Origin: Gammaproteobacteria bacterium MOLA455
Lineage (GTDB): Bacteria; Pseudomonadota; Gammaproteobacteria; Pseudomonadales; Porticoccaceae
Direction of reading: 5' to 3'
Length of the DNA: 64,000 nt
NCBI GenBank assembly: GCA_000511875.1
Contig: AZIN01000004.1
Location: forward strand, 248,001-312,000
Part shown: piece after piece, positions 26,953 to 34,664 of the stretch
Layout: every line of letters begins with the position of its first letter
How positions within the stretch are numbered: the first letter of the stretch is position 1
Notes under the pieces: model-generated
Databases searched by the model: none
The model's input: only the letters and a program-made list of their open reading frames with translations
Told to the model about the DNA's origin: nothing
Program-made: the position numbers and the translations under genes

Positions 26953-27747
26953 ATGATCAAAAAGTCTGATACCCCAGAGAATGTAGTCAATCTCAAGACG
27001 CCTGCTGCGGACGATGTTCCAGCGCGTCGCAAAGGTATCTATCTACTGCCTAATCTACTCACCACCGGCGCACTGTTCTGTGGTTTTTATGCAGTGTTGT
27101 CGGGCTTTAGTGGCAACTATGAATGGGCTGCCATGGCGATTTTTGCAGCCATGCTGTTTGATGGCTTAGATGGTCGCGTGGCGCGCATGACCAATACTCA
27201 GAGTGACTTTGGTGTGCAGTACGACAGCCTCTCCGATATGGTCTCCTTCGGTGTTGCCCCGGCAGTGGTTGCCTATGGTTGGGGTGTCAGCAATTTGGGT
27301 ACTGTTGGCCTGGCTGCGGCCTTTGTCTATGCCTCTTGTGCTGCCTTGCGTCTCGCACGGTTTAATGTGCAGGCAGAATTGTCCGACAACAAAACCTTTA
27401 CCGGACTGCCCAGTCCAGTGGCAGCCGCGTTGCTAGCCGGTTTTATCTGGTCTGCTTACGAGCTCGATTCATCCTTTTGGTTATCTGTGACCGGCGCTCT
27501 GCTCACGGCAACTGCAGGTCTGTTGATGGTCTCGAATCTGAGTTACCCCAGCTTTAAAGAAATCGATCTGCGTGGCCGGGTGCCTTTTATGGTGATCTTA
27601 TCCGTGGTGATGGGCTTTGTGGTGATCACTATAGATCCGCCGCGCATTCTCTTTGCCATTGCCGCCGTATTTAGTTTTTCTGCTCCAGTGATCTGGCTTT
27701 TAAATAAGCTCGGCTATGCCGGCAGCAAACCAGCAGACGACGCGTAA
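26953..27747 (+). CDS. pssA: CDP-diacylglycerol--serine O-phosphatidyltransferase
   Basis: This membrane enzyme makes phosphatidylserine, the precursor of phosphatidylethanolamine. The 264-aa protein (ATG 26953; the frame is open 10 codons further) has the full CDP-alcohol transferase motif in FDGLDGRVAR followed by G, D and D at the expected spacing (GVQYDSLSDM). RRKGIYLLPNLLTTGALFCG precedes the first membrane helix, and about eight hydrophobic segments follow. Type-II PssA of this length is the one linked with ilvIH-ilvC in pseudomonads. No homologue of the alternative long PssA is seen. Confidence 0.9.
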   Translation: MIKKSDTPENVVNLKTPAADDVPARRKGIYLLPNLLTTGALFCGFYAVLSGFSGNYEWAAMAIFAAMLFDGLDGRVARMTNTQSDFGVQYDSLSDMVSFGVAPAVVAYGWGVSNLGTVGLAAAFVYASCAALRLARFNVQAELSDNKTFTGLPSPVAAALLAGFIWSAYELDSSFWLSVTGALLTATAGLLMVSNLSYPSFKEIDLRGRVPFMVILSVVMGFVVITIDPPRILFAIAAVFSFSAPVIWLLNKLGYAGSKPADDA

Positions 27748-27777
27748 TTAGGCGTTGCCAGCAGCGCTAAAATCTGT

Positions 27778-27806
27778 TTGACTAAGCCCATGAATAACCC
27801 CTTAAT
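27778..27806 (+). promoter_or_regulatory. Candidate promoter of the leu leader and leuA
   Basis: TTGACT (27778-27783), 17-bp spacer, CTTAAT (27801-27806; 4 of 6). It lies about 25 bp before the leader peptide start, as expected for an attenuator. Confidence 0.4.
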
Positions 27807-27831
27807 CAAAAATAATCTCAGCAACGGTCTA

Positions 27832-27876
27832 ATGACTGCTGTCTGCGCTCGTGGGTTACTTCTTCTCCTGCCCTGA
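27832..27876 (+). CDS. leuL: leu operon leader peptide (attenuation)
   Basis: A 14-codon frame reads MTAVCARGLLLLLP and then TGA. The five consecutive leucine codons (TTA CTT CTT CTC CTG) sample four synonymous codons. It ends 190 bp before leuA. This matches the known design of leu attenuators in gammaproteobacteria, where ribosome stalling at Leu codons under leucine shortage favours read-through. The ribosome site is weak. No other reason for five Leu codons in so short a frame ahead of leuA is apparent. Confidence 0.8.
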   Translation: MTAVCARGLLLLLP

Positions 27877-27912
27877 GGGGCATCTATCGTTATACCTCAT
27901 CAAAAGTTCGTG

Positions 27913-28005
27913 CACTGGCTCATTTTTGTCATATGAAAAGTTACCTCGGCAAAAATGCAGTGAAATTCTGGCCCCATAGGGACCGATCCGTTTTACAATG
28001 AGCCA
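27913..28005 (+). promoter_or_regulatory. Alternative hairpins of the leuA attenuator
   Basis: Hairpin I: CACTG (27913-27917) plus CATTTTTG (27921-27928) pair with CAAAAATG (27950-27957) plus CAGTG (27958-27962), 13 bp with a 3-nt bulge. Hairpin II: TGGCTCATT (27916-27924) pairs with AATGAGCCA (27997-28005), 9 bp. They share bases and exclude each other. A GC-rich hairpin (27970-27984) followed shortly by TTTT (27991-27994) may be the terminator. Which form stops transcription is not settled. Confidence 0.5.
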
Positions 28006-28066
28006 CTACTATTGATTTTAATAAATTGATTAAAAAGCTAGGCTCCCTTTAGAAAGAGAAGACAGT

Positions 28067-29626
28067 ATGAACAGCTCACAGCAACCCAAAGAAAAGTTAA
28101 TTATTTTTGATACAACCTTGCGTGACGGTGAACAGAGCCCCGGCGCATCGATGACCAAAGATGAAAAAGTTCGTATCGCCATAGCGCTGGAAAAAATGCG
28201 CGTCGATGTGATCGAAGCCGGTTTCGCGATTTCCAGCCAAGGTGACTTTGACGCCATTCGGGCAATCGCCAACAGTGTCACGGAAAGCCGTATCTGTAGC
28301 CTTTCTCGTGCAGTGAGCAGTGATATAGAGCGGGCGGCGGAGGCCCTTAAAGGGGCCAATGCTGGGCGCATTCACACCTTTATTGCCACGTCCCCGATTC
28401 ATATGAAACACAAGCTGCAGATGGAGCCGGATCAGGTTCTCGAACAGGCGGTTGGCGCGGTAAAAATCGCCCGAAGTCTTATCGATGATGTTGAATTCTC
28501 CCTGGAAGATGCCAGCCGCACTGAATTTGAGTTTATGTGCCGCATCACCGAAGCCGTGATCAATGCAGGCGCACGCACCATCAATTTGCCCGACACAGTG
28601 GGTTACTCCGATCCCAGCGAATACGCTTCGATGATTAAGCGTTTGATGAATACGGTACCCAATGCCGACAAGGCGATTTTCTCGGTGCATTGCCACAATG
28701 ATTTGGGCTTGGCTGTCGCCAATAGTTTGGCCGCCATCCAGAGCGGCGCCCGTCAGGTTGAATGTACTATTAACGGTCTCGGCGAACGTGCTGGCAATGC
28801 TGCTCTCGAAGAGTTGGTGATGGCGATTCGCACGCGCCAAGATGTATTCCCTGTTGAATCCAATATAGATGCAACCCAGATAGTGCCGACCTCACGTTTG
28901 GTCTCGAGCATTACCGGTTTCCCGGTTCAGCCGAATAAGGCGATTGTCGGCGCCAATGCCTTCGCTCACGAATCTGGCATTCATCAGGACGGTATTTTGA
29001 AATTTCGCGAGACCTACGAAATTATGCGTGCCGAAGATGTTGGCTGGAGCACCAATAAGTTGTCACTGGGCAAGTTGTCTGGTCGCGCGGCGCTGTCGTC
29101 ACGGCTTGAAGAGCTGGGTATTAAGTTTGAGAGCCAAGAAGAATTTAACCAGCTGTTTAAACGCTTTAAAGCCTTGGCCGACAAGAAGCGCGAAATTTTC
29201 GACGAAGATTTACAGGCGTTGGTCTCAGATGCCCAGATGGGCACCGAGGCAGATGTCTTGACACTGGTTGATTTAGAGGTGCTGTCCAAGTCCGGTCAGG
29301 CGCCACAGTCAAAAATTATTGTTGCCTATCAGGATAGGCAGCATAGTGCCGAGGCCTCTGGCGACGGTGCAGTAGACGCGATCTTTAATGCTATCGAAAA
29401 ACTGGTTAGCAGTGGCAGCAAGCTGCAGCTCTATTCGGTCAACGCAGTGACCGAGGGCACCGATTCTCAGGGTGGTGTTACCGTGCGCTTGGAAAAAGAT
29501 GGTCGCATTATCAATGGTCAGGGTGCCGACACTGATATTCTTGTGGCCAGTGCCAAGGCCTATCTGAATGCCTTAACACTGATGCGCAATCCGGGCCGTT
29601 TGCACCCACAGTTGGGCGGTATCTAA
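28067..29626 (+). CDS. leuA: 2-isopropylmalate synthase
   Basis: LeuA condenses acetyl-CoA with 2-oxoisovalerate, the first committed step of leucine synthesis, and is feedback-inhibited by leucine. The 519-aa protein has the [15 protein letters not shown] signature at about residue 16, the [18 protein letters not shown] metal-ligand segment, [14 protein letters not shown], and a C-terminal regulatory domain from about residue 395 onward ([20 protein letters not shown]). AGAAAGAGAAGA precedes the ATG. Its expression is probably governed by the leader peptide upstream. leuB, leuC and leuD are not in the window. It overlaps the next gene by one base. Confidence 0.96.
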   Translation: MNSSQQPKEKLIIFDTTLRDGEQSPGASMTKDEKVRIAIALEKMRVDVIEAGFAISSQGDFDAIRAIANSVTESRICSLSRAVSSDIERAAEALKGANAGRIHTFIATSPIHMKHKLQMEPDQVLEQAVGAVKIARSLIDDVEFSLEDASRTEFEFMCRITEAVINAGARTINLPDTVGYSDPSEYASMIKRLMNTVPNADKAIFSVHCHNDLGLAVANSLAAIQSGARQVECTINGLGERAGNAALEELVMAIRTRQDVFPVESNIDATQIVPTSRLVSSITGFPVQPNKAIVGANAFAHESGIHQDGILKFRETYEIMRAEDVGWSTNKLSLGKLSGRAALSSRLEELGIKFESQEEFNQLFKRFKALADKKREIFDEDLQALVSDAQMGTEADVLTLVDLEVLSKSGQAPQSKIIVAYQDRQHSAEASGDGAVDAIFNAIEKLVSSGSKLQLYSVNAVTEGTDSQGGVTVRLEKDGRIINGQGADTDILVASAKAYLNALTLMRNPGRLHPQLGGI

Positions 29627-30378
29627 TGCAATCCAGTCAGCAGGCGCACTACTTACAGACTCTCGGCATAGTGCATTATGTGCCGAAAGATGCTGTGTTG
29701 TTAGTTGATGAAGCGCCTGCCGCAGCATTAAACGATCGCTCTTTCGAGCATGCAGGAGAAACGCTTGTCGAGCGCGAAACTATCGATGTAGCTGCGCGCA
29801 TGAATCTCAATTTCGATAAGCCTGCCGAGGCTAAAAAGGGAGCTCCTGCAGCTGTCACTAAAAAACCAGCCGTTAGTGCAACCTCAGAACCAAAGGTTGC
29901 GGCTGAACTAATCGAATTACAGTTCTCTCTCTGGCAGCCCAATTCGGACGTCTTGGTTTGCAGCGGTGTTGAAGGGGCGCTGGCCGACGGCGATCAAATG
30001 CAACTGTTAACCAATATCCTCAATGCTGTGGGCTGTGGTATTCATCGCTTACCGCAGATGGATCTGGTTGAGTGGCCACCCTATCCCAATGCTGAGGGCG
30101 ACGAAAATGACGTGCGCGAGTTTCTCACTACTTTGCTCCAGGCGCGACTGAAAGCCCGCCCGGTTAAATATATATTGCTACTTGGCGATACTGCGGCCGA
30201 CTGGTTGCTGAGCTCAGAACAGCGCGGTGAACAGTTTGGTTTTGGCTCTCTAGTGTTGACCCCGGAGACCACTGCACTGCTGCTACCTTCTCTAGGCAAT
30301 ATGATCGACACACCGCAACTTAAAGCCAGCGCCTGGCAGGTGTTGAAGTCGGTTTCCTTTGCCTCAGCCACTGCTTAG
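29626..30378 (+). CDS. Unknown protein, candidate divergent DNA polymerase III subunit psi
   Basis: The 250-aa protein starts at an ATG sharing a base with the leuA stop. Its N-terminal segment QQAHYLQTLGIVHYVPKDA resembles the chi-binding start of E. coli psi (LQQLGITQWSLR). A charged Ala/Lys/Pro linker follows (about residues 60-95). The C-terminal half (NILNAVGCGIHRLPQMD..., ILLLGDTAADWLL) looks like a Rossmann or uracil-glycosylase-like fold, the fold of psi. In E. coli holD lies directly upstream of rimI, as here. Pseudomonads are reported to have an enlarged, divergent psi. Similarity is weak, so this is a hypothesis; holC is present in the same window. Confidence 0.5.
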   Translation: MQSSQQAHYLQTLGIVHYVPKDAVLLVDEAPAAALNDRSFEHAGETLVERETIDVAARMNLNFDKPAEAKKGAPAAVTKKPAVSATSEPKVAAELIELQFSLWQPNSDVLVCSGVEGALADGDQMQLLTNILNAVGCGIHRLPQMDLVEWPPYPNAEGDENDVREFLTTLLQARLKARPVKYILLLGDTAADWLLSSEQRGEQFGFGSLVLTPETTALLLPSLGNMIDTPQLKASAWQVLKSVSFASATA

Positions 30379-30397
30379 TTTTTGCGCTTAAATTCCT

Positions 30398-30889
30398 GTG
30401 ACAGCTTATCGAGCAGATGCCCACAAGATACTGATTCGCCCAATGGGCGCGGGGGATATTGCCCAGGTCACTGCTATCGAAGTGGAGGTGACGGCGGACC
30501 CCTGGAACTCTAAACAGTTTCAGCAAAGTCTCGAAGATCACCACTGCCTTGTTATCTGCCGTCAAGATGCTGATTCTATGGTGCCGATCGGTTATATGGT
30601 TGTGGCCACTGTGGTAGATCAGGCCGAGATACTTAATATAGCCATAGATCCGACATATCAGGGACAGAGTCTCGGCTCGCATTTGCTGAATCATGGCTTG
30701 CAGTCACTGCCGACGATTATCGAGGAGGTATTGTTAGATGTTCGGGTGAGTAATTTCTCTGCTATCAGCCTCTATTTCAACTATGGCTTTATTGAGGTGG
30801 GGCGCAGACGTGACTACTATAGAACTGAGTTTGGTCGTGAAGATGCTATATTGATGACCTTACAGCGCGCTGCTGTGGATCTAGTGTAA
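30398..30889 (+). CDS. rimI: Ribosomal protein S18-alanine N-acetyltransferase
   Basis: This GNAT-fold enzyme acetylates the N-terminal alanine of ribosomal protein S18, also encoded in this window. The 163-aa protein begins at GTG 30398. The acetyl-CoA-binding motif A is DPTYQGQSLGSHLLNHGL (R/Q-x-x-G-x-G/A). EVEVTADPWNSKQF matches the RimI N-terminal acceptor-binding region, and the segment LLDVRVSNFSAISLYFNYGF with GRRRDYYR is diagnostic of RimI. It is 19 bp downstream of the putative psi gene, the same arrangement as E. coli holD-rimI. Confidence 0.9.
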   Translation: MTAYRADAHKILIRPMGAGDIAQVTAIEVEVTADPWNSKQFQQSLEDHHCLVICRQDADSMVPIGYMVVATVVDQAEILNIAIDPTYQGQSLGSHLLNHGLQSLPTIIEEVLLDVRVSNFSAISLYFNYGFIEVGRRRDYYRTEFGREDAILMTLQRAAVDLV

Positions 30890-30935
30890 AAGTGACATGT
30901 TGAGCTGGAAATTTTTCGGCGGCTTCCATTGCTAT

Positions 30936-30976
30936 CAAACCATTGATAACAAACCATTGACGACCAACTATTGAGG
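30936..30976. repeat. Degenerate 13-14-bp tandem repeat
   Basis: Three diverged copies built around AACCATTGA lie at 30936-30948, 30949-30962 and 30963-30976 (the last reads AACTATTGA). They are directly upstream of nfeD and end 7 bp before its start. Confidence 0.5.
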
Positions 30977-30983
30977 ACAAGCT

Positions 30984-31436
30984 ATGGAATTTGAACTGTT
31001 GTATTGGCACTGGTTAATACTGGGTATGATTTTAGTGGCTGGAGAGATCTTTATTCCCAGTTTCACCATCTTCTGGTTTGGTCTGGGCGCCATCGTGGTG
31101 GGTTTAGTAATGACCGTAGTGACGCTAAGCTTCACCGCACAGATTCTTATCTGGACTATTTCTTCAGTGGCTTTCACTGTCCTCTGGTTTAAATACTTTA
31201 AGCCCAAGATGACCGATAGAACCACTGCTGGGATCAGTCGCGATGCGGCCATAGGTGAAGCAGGGCAGGTGATAAAAGCACCCACCGAGCATAGTCGTGG
31301 CGAAGTGCGTTTTACTACGCCAGTGTTAGGTGACGATGAATGGGATTTTATCTGCGATGACCAGGTGAGCATCGGTGATAGGGTCTATATCAAAGAGATT
31401 TCAGGCAATACCTTGATCGTAGTGAAGCTGCGTTAA
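30984..31436 (+). CDS. NfeD family membrane protein
   Basis: The 150-aa protein has an N-terminal membrane region of three or four helices (WLILGMILVAGEIFIPSFTI, LGAIVVGLVMTVVTL, WTISSVAFTVLWFKYF) and a soluble C-terminal OB-fold domain (from about residue 80) with EAGQVIKAPTEHSRGEVRF and GDRVYIKEISGNTLIV. This short NfeD form lacks the ClpP-like protease domain of long NfeD. It pairs with the SPFH protein gene downstream, as in E. coli ybbK/ybbJ and many bacteria. The pair is thought to organise membrane microdomains. Confidence 0.9.
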   Translation: MEFELLYWHWLILGMILVAGEIFIPSFTIFWFGLGAIVVGLVMTVVTLSFTAQILIWTISSVAFTVLWFKYFKPKMTDRTTAGISRDAAIGEAGQVIKAPTEHSRGEVRFTTPVLGDDEWDFICDDQVSIGDRVYIKEISGNTLIVVKLR

Positions 31437-31497
31437 AGAATTAATTTCGCTGTCAGCCTCGGTTGCTGCAGCACAACTCTATAAGGGAGTGAAGCTA

Positions 31498-32349
31498 ATG
31501 GAAGGACCAATTGTAGTTGTAGGCGTGTTATTGCTGGTATTGGTTACACTGCTAAAAGGTGTGCGTTTGGTTCCCCAGGGATCCAAGTGGGTGGTTCAAC
31601 GGCTGGGTAAATATCATATGTCATTGAAGCCGGGGCTCAATATCATTGTTCCCTATATAGATAATGTGGCGTTTAAAGTGACGACCAAAGATATTGTTTT
31701 GGACATACCCTCGCAGGAAGTGATTACCCTGGATAACGTAGTGATTGTCGCCAATGCCGTCGCCTATATTAATATTGTCTCGCCGGAAAAGGCGGTTTAT
31801 GGCGTTGAAGACTACGAGCTTGCCATTCGCACTTTGGTGCAGACGTCACTGCGTTCCATTGTCGGTGAGATGAAGCTCGATGATGCACTGTCGTCACGGG
31901 ATCAGATTAAAGCCAGGCTCAAGACGTCGATTTCCGATGATATTGCCGATTGGGGTATTACCCTTAAGACGGTCGAAATTCAGGATATCAATCCCTCCGG
32001 TACTATGCAGGCTGCCATGGAAGAGCAGGCCGCCGCCGAGCGCCAGCGTCGCGCCACAGTGACCCGTGCAGAGGGTGATAAAAGTGCCGCTATTCTCACC
32101 GCTGATGGTCGTCTTGAAGCCTCCCGTCGCGATGCTGAAGCTCAGGTGGTTCTGGCCGAAGCCACTAAGACTGCGCTGACCAAAGTCAGTGACGCGATTC
32201 AGGATAAAGAACTGCCTGCTATGTATCTGCTCGGCGAGAAGTATGTAGAAGCTCTGCGCCAAATGGGCCAGTCAGAGAATGCCAAAGTTGTGGTACTGCC
32301 AGCTGACATTCCTGCGGCGGTGCGCGGCATTATGAATAATACTAAGTAA
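31498..32349 (+). CDS. qmcA: SPFH/Band 7 membrane protein (QmcA-like)
   Basis: This stomatin-like protein forms large membrane-bound assemblies and helps control membrane protein quality. The 283-aa protein has one N-terminal membrane segment (IVVVGVLLLVLVTLLKGVRL), an SPFH domain (VPQGSKWVVQRLGKY to about residue 180) and a coiled-coil with heptads of Ala, Glu and Arg (AAAERQRRATVTRAEGDKSA). The ATG at 31498 follows AAGGGAG by 8 nt, preferred over GTG 31489, which overlaps that site. It follows nfeD by about 60 bp. Confidence 0.9.
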   Translation: MEGPIVVVGVLLLVLVTLLKGVRLVPQGSKWVVQRLGKYHMSLKPGLNIIVPYIDNVAFKVTTKDIVLDIPSQEVITLDNVVIVANAVAYINIVSPEKAVYGVEDYELAIRTLVQTSLRSIVGEMKLDDALSSRDQIKARLKTSISDDIADWGITLKTVEIQDINPSGTMQAAMEEQAAAERQRRATVTRAEGDKSAAILTADGRLEASRRDAEAQVVLAEATKTALTKVSDAIQDKELPAMYLLGEKYVEALRQMGQSENAKVVVLPADIPAAVRGIMNNTK

Positions 32350-32431
32350 TCCGTCAGCCAGACGGATGCATGTCAACCAAGTTATAGGTTTAACGTTGTT
32401 AGGGAAGTTAATTTTAGTAAAGGAATCACTT

Positions 32432-32824
32432 ATGAAAAGAAACAGCATTTTATTACTGGGTTTGGCTCTTGTGGTTGTGATCACAAGTGGCTGTGCTAAT
32501 GGCTATCGAGGTTACGGGGCACCGAAAGAGATTATTATCGATACTAAGGGAGTTGATCTGGACGCCTACTATGACGATCTCGGGGACTGCGAGCAGTACG
32601 CGCGAAATGTTGATGTTGGCAGTGAAACCGCTGAGGGTGCAGTGGCCGGAGCAGTGGTTGGAGGTGTTTTAGGTGCGGTGCTAGGTAATTCCGACAACGC
32701 TAAACGCACTGCCGGTGCTGGTGCTGTAGTGGGCGGTGTTAAAGGCAACCAAAGCGCTCGCCATGAACAGGAACGCATAGTTCGACGCTGTTTGTCTGGC
32801 CGTGGTTACCGAGTGTTGAATTAA
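32432..32824 (+). CDS. Glycine-zipper outer-membrane-type lipoprotein
   Basis: From ATG 32432 (AAAGGA 8 nt upstream) the 130-aa protein has a lipoprotein signal ending in ITSGC (Cys19-20 region). The mature protein includes a glycine-zipper segment EGAVAGAVVGGVLGAVLG and a further AGAGAVVGG, then a basic C-terminus (RHEQERIVRRCLSGRGYRV). Such proteins insert or oligomerise in envelope membranes; the biological role here is unknown. Two Cys remain outside the lipobox. The frame is open upstream but without family sense. The gene is convergent with regA, sharing a terminator within the regA 3' end. Confidence 0.82.
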   Translation: MKRNSILLLGLALVVVITSGCANGYRGYGAPKEIIIDTKGVDLDAYYDDLGDCEQYARNVDVGSETAEGAVAGAVVGGVLGAVLGNSDNAKRTAGAGAVVGGVKGNQSARHEQERIVRRCLSGRGYRVLN

Positions 32825-32855
32825 GCTTTTTGTCTTTAAGAAATGAATTCAAGCT

Positions 32856-32885
32856 AGGCCGCTCAGTTTTTGACCGGCCTTTTTT
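32856..32885 (+). terminator. Rho-independent terminator after the glycine-zipper gene
   Basis: AGGCCG (32856-32861) pairs with CGGCCT (32875-32880), 13-nt loop, followed by a T-run to 32885. It overlaps the last codons of regA on the other strand. Confidence 0.65.
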
Positions 32886-33390
32886 GTAATTTTCGTTGCA
32901 GGGTTCTGCGGTGCATACCCAGTGCTTTAGCGGTGGCGGAAATATTGCCTTCATGGTGCTTCAAGACTTTTTGGATATGCTCCCATTCCAGCCGATTGAC
33001 CGAGGGGGGAGAGTCCTCGAGGGGCACCTCTGTCGCACCTCCGGCCCGGACTTCAAAGGCGGCAATAATCTCTTCCATCCCAGCCGGCTTGCATAGATAG
33101 TTAACCGCGCCTAACTTAATGGCTTCCACGGCCGTCGAGATGCTCGAGTAACCGGTGAGGATTACAATCTCTAGACTAGGCTGGTTTTCCAATAGTTGCT
33201 GCAGGATGGCAAGGCCGGATTCCTGTTCAAGCTTTAAATCTAAGACCACTCGATCGATCTTTCCAGTGCGCAGTTGAGCAATGGCTTGCTCGCCATTACT
33301 GGCGGTTGAGGCTTGTTCACCACGGCGCTGTAATACCTTTGCAAGCACAGCACTAAAGGCTGAATCGTCGTCGACTAATAAATAGTTCAA
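32863..33390 (-). CDS. regA: RegA/PrrA/ActR-type redox response regulator
   Basis: This response regulator of 175 aa has a receiver domain with the acidic pocket (DDD at 7-9), phospho-acceptor Asp51 (VVLDLKL) and Lys near residue 100 (NYLCKPAG). A short Pro-containing linker leads to a Fis-type helix-turn-helix, ending GNISATAKALGMHRRTLQRK, the strongly conserved RegA DNA-binding helix. RegA homologues control respiration, CO2 and nitrogen fixation and energy genes by redox state in proteobacteria. Its start overlaps the regB stop by four bases. The binding target may include its own operon (see 36807-36823). Confidence 0.93.
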   Translation of the reverse strand: MNYLLVDDDSAFSAVLAKVLQRRGEQASTASNGEQAIAQLRTGKIDRVVLDLKLEQESGLAILQQLLENQPSLEIVILTGYSSISTAVEAIKLGAVNYLCKPAGMEEIIAAFEVRAGGATEVPLEDSPPSVNRLEWEHIQKVLKHHEGNISATAKALGMHRRTLQRKLQKRPVKN

Positions 33391-34652
33391 GAGACTGCCG
33401 CTGTGGCTAAAAGAGGTAGGTTGATCTGAGTGAGAGTTCCTCCCTCAGGGACATTTTGTAAACTCACAGAACCGCCGAAACGAGTCAGCGTGGCCTGAGA
33501 TAAAAATAGACCCAAACCGAGACCGTCAGCTTTGTCTGTGACGAAAGGCTGTCCTAGATTCTTCAGCTTTGCGGCATCGAGACCAGCGCCAAAATCACGA
33601 ATGCGGATCGTCGCTGTCTCAGTATCCCAGCTAATTTCTATATCAACTTTGTCGCTGGCATCGGCGGCATTGTTTAATAAATTGAGAATTGACTGAGCAA
33701 TAGTCGGATGAAACACCGCATTAACCGCGGGATTGTCTGTGTATTGAATATGGGTTTTTAGCAGTGGTCGCATCAGCTGCCAGCGCGCCAACACATTATC
33801 CAAATAGAGTTGCACCGGTTGCGCTTTAAGCTGATTAGACTGAGATTCCTCGGCGGTGGTAAGCAGCTGCTTGAGTGTGGTTTTGCACTGTTCTATCTGC
33901 TGATTAAGCAGAGCTACATCCGCCTGGTTGTCTGTGTCCAGCAGCATTTCGTCAATAATAAGCTTCATGGTATTCAGCGGCGTTCCCAACTCGTGGGCTG
34001 TACCTGCGGCCAGAGTGCCCACTGCTAAAAGCTGTTCATCCCGCAGTTGGGCATCGCGACGCATGGCAATTTCTTGCTCTTGCTGTTTTAGGGTCGCTGC
34101 CATACGGCTGATAAAGTAGATAATGATCGTTGCGCTGATGGCAAAGTTAGCCAACATACCCAGGATATGCAGACTGTTGCTTGCTGTTTGATGATGGCCT
34201 GGGGCAATCGCAGCAATGGCTACGTAGTACTTTAGTAACAGGCTATAACAGAGTAGGGCGACTACTGCGATGGCAATGCTATAACGCCGCGACAGGGTGA
34301 TTGCGGCAATACTAATGGGTATCAATAGATAGGAGACGAAGGGGTTGGAGGCACCACCGCTAAAGAACAACAGTATTGAAAAGAATGCGATATCGGCGAG
34401 TAAGTGAACAAAAAATTCCTTATCTCCTATGGGCACAGCGCGACGGCTACGGACCCAAATGGCGGCGGTCAATGAGCCATACAGGCTAAGTACAAAGGCG
34501 ATCTCAGCCACCGGCAGGCCAATCGGTTGGACCCAGGTGAAGTAGATCAACGCCATTACTTGACCGAGAAGGGCGACGCCGCGAATTAAACTGAGAACAT
34601 AGAGATTCTCTCTGGTGGCGGCGCTGTTGTTATTTGGCTGAGTTTTTTGCAT
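33387..34652 (-). CDS. regB: RegB/PrrB/ActS-type redox sensor histidine kinase
   Basis: The 421-aa kinase (from ATG 34652) has six membrane segments in its first ~180 residues. It contains the heptad GGASNPF (99-105), matching the GGxxNPF ubiquinone-sensing motif of RegB. The H-box is AAGTAHELGTPLNT with His220. A Cys (Cys256, in IEQCKTTL) corresponds to the redox-active Cys of RegB. The catalytic domain has NLLNNAADASD and GLGLGLFLSQATL. Quinone and cysteine sensors are thus both kept. It lies about 12 bp downstream of the receptor gene and overlaps regA, so the three are likely one operon. Confidence 0.93.
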   Translation of the reverse strand: MQKTQPNNNSAATRENLYVLSLIRGVALLGQVMALIYFTWVQPIGLPVAEIAFVLSLYGSLTAAIWVRSRRAVPIGDKEFFVHLLADIAFFSILLFFSGGASNPFVSYLLIPISIAAITLSRRYSIAIAVVALLCYSLLLKYYVAIAAIAPGHHQTASNSLHILGMLANFAISATIIIYFISRMAATLKQQEQEIAMRRDAQLRDEQLLAVGTLAAGTAHELGTPLNTMKLIIDEMLLDTDNQADVALLNQQIEQCKTTLKQLLTTAEESQSNQLKAQPVQLYLDNVLARWQLMRPLLKTHIQYTDNPAVNAVFHPTIAQSILNLLNNAADASDKVDIEISWDTETATIRIRDFGAGLDAAKLKNLGQPFVTDKADGLGLGLFLSQATLTRFGGSVSLQNVPEGGTLTQINLPLLATAAVS

Positions 34653-34664
34653 AGCCAAATGGTA

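Noticed and set aside
28097-28840. 247-codon open frame opposite leuA
   Set aside because: Antisense shadow of leuA; no independent start signals.
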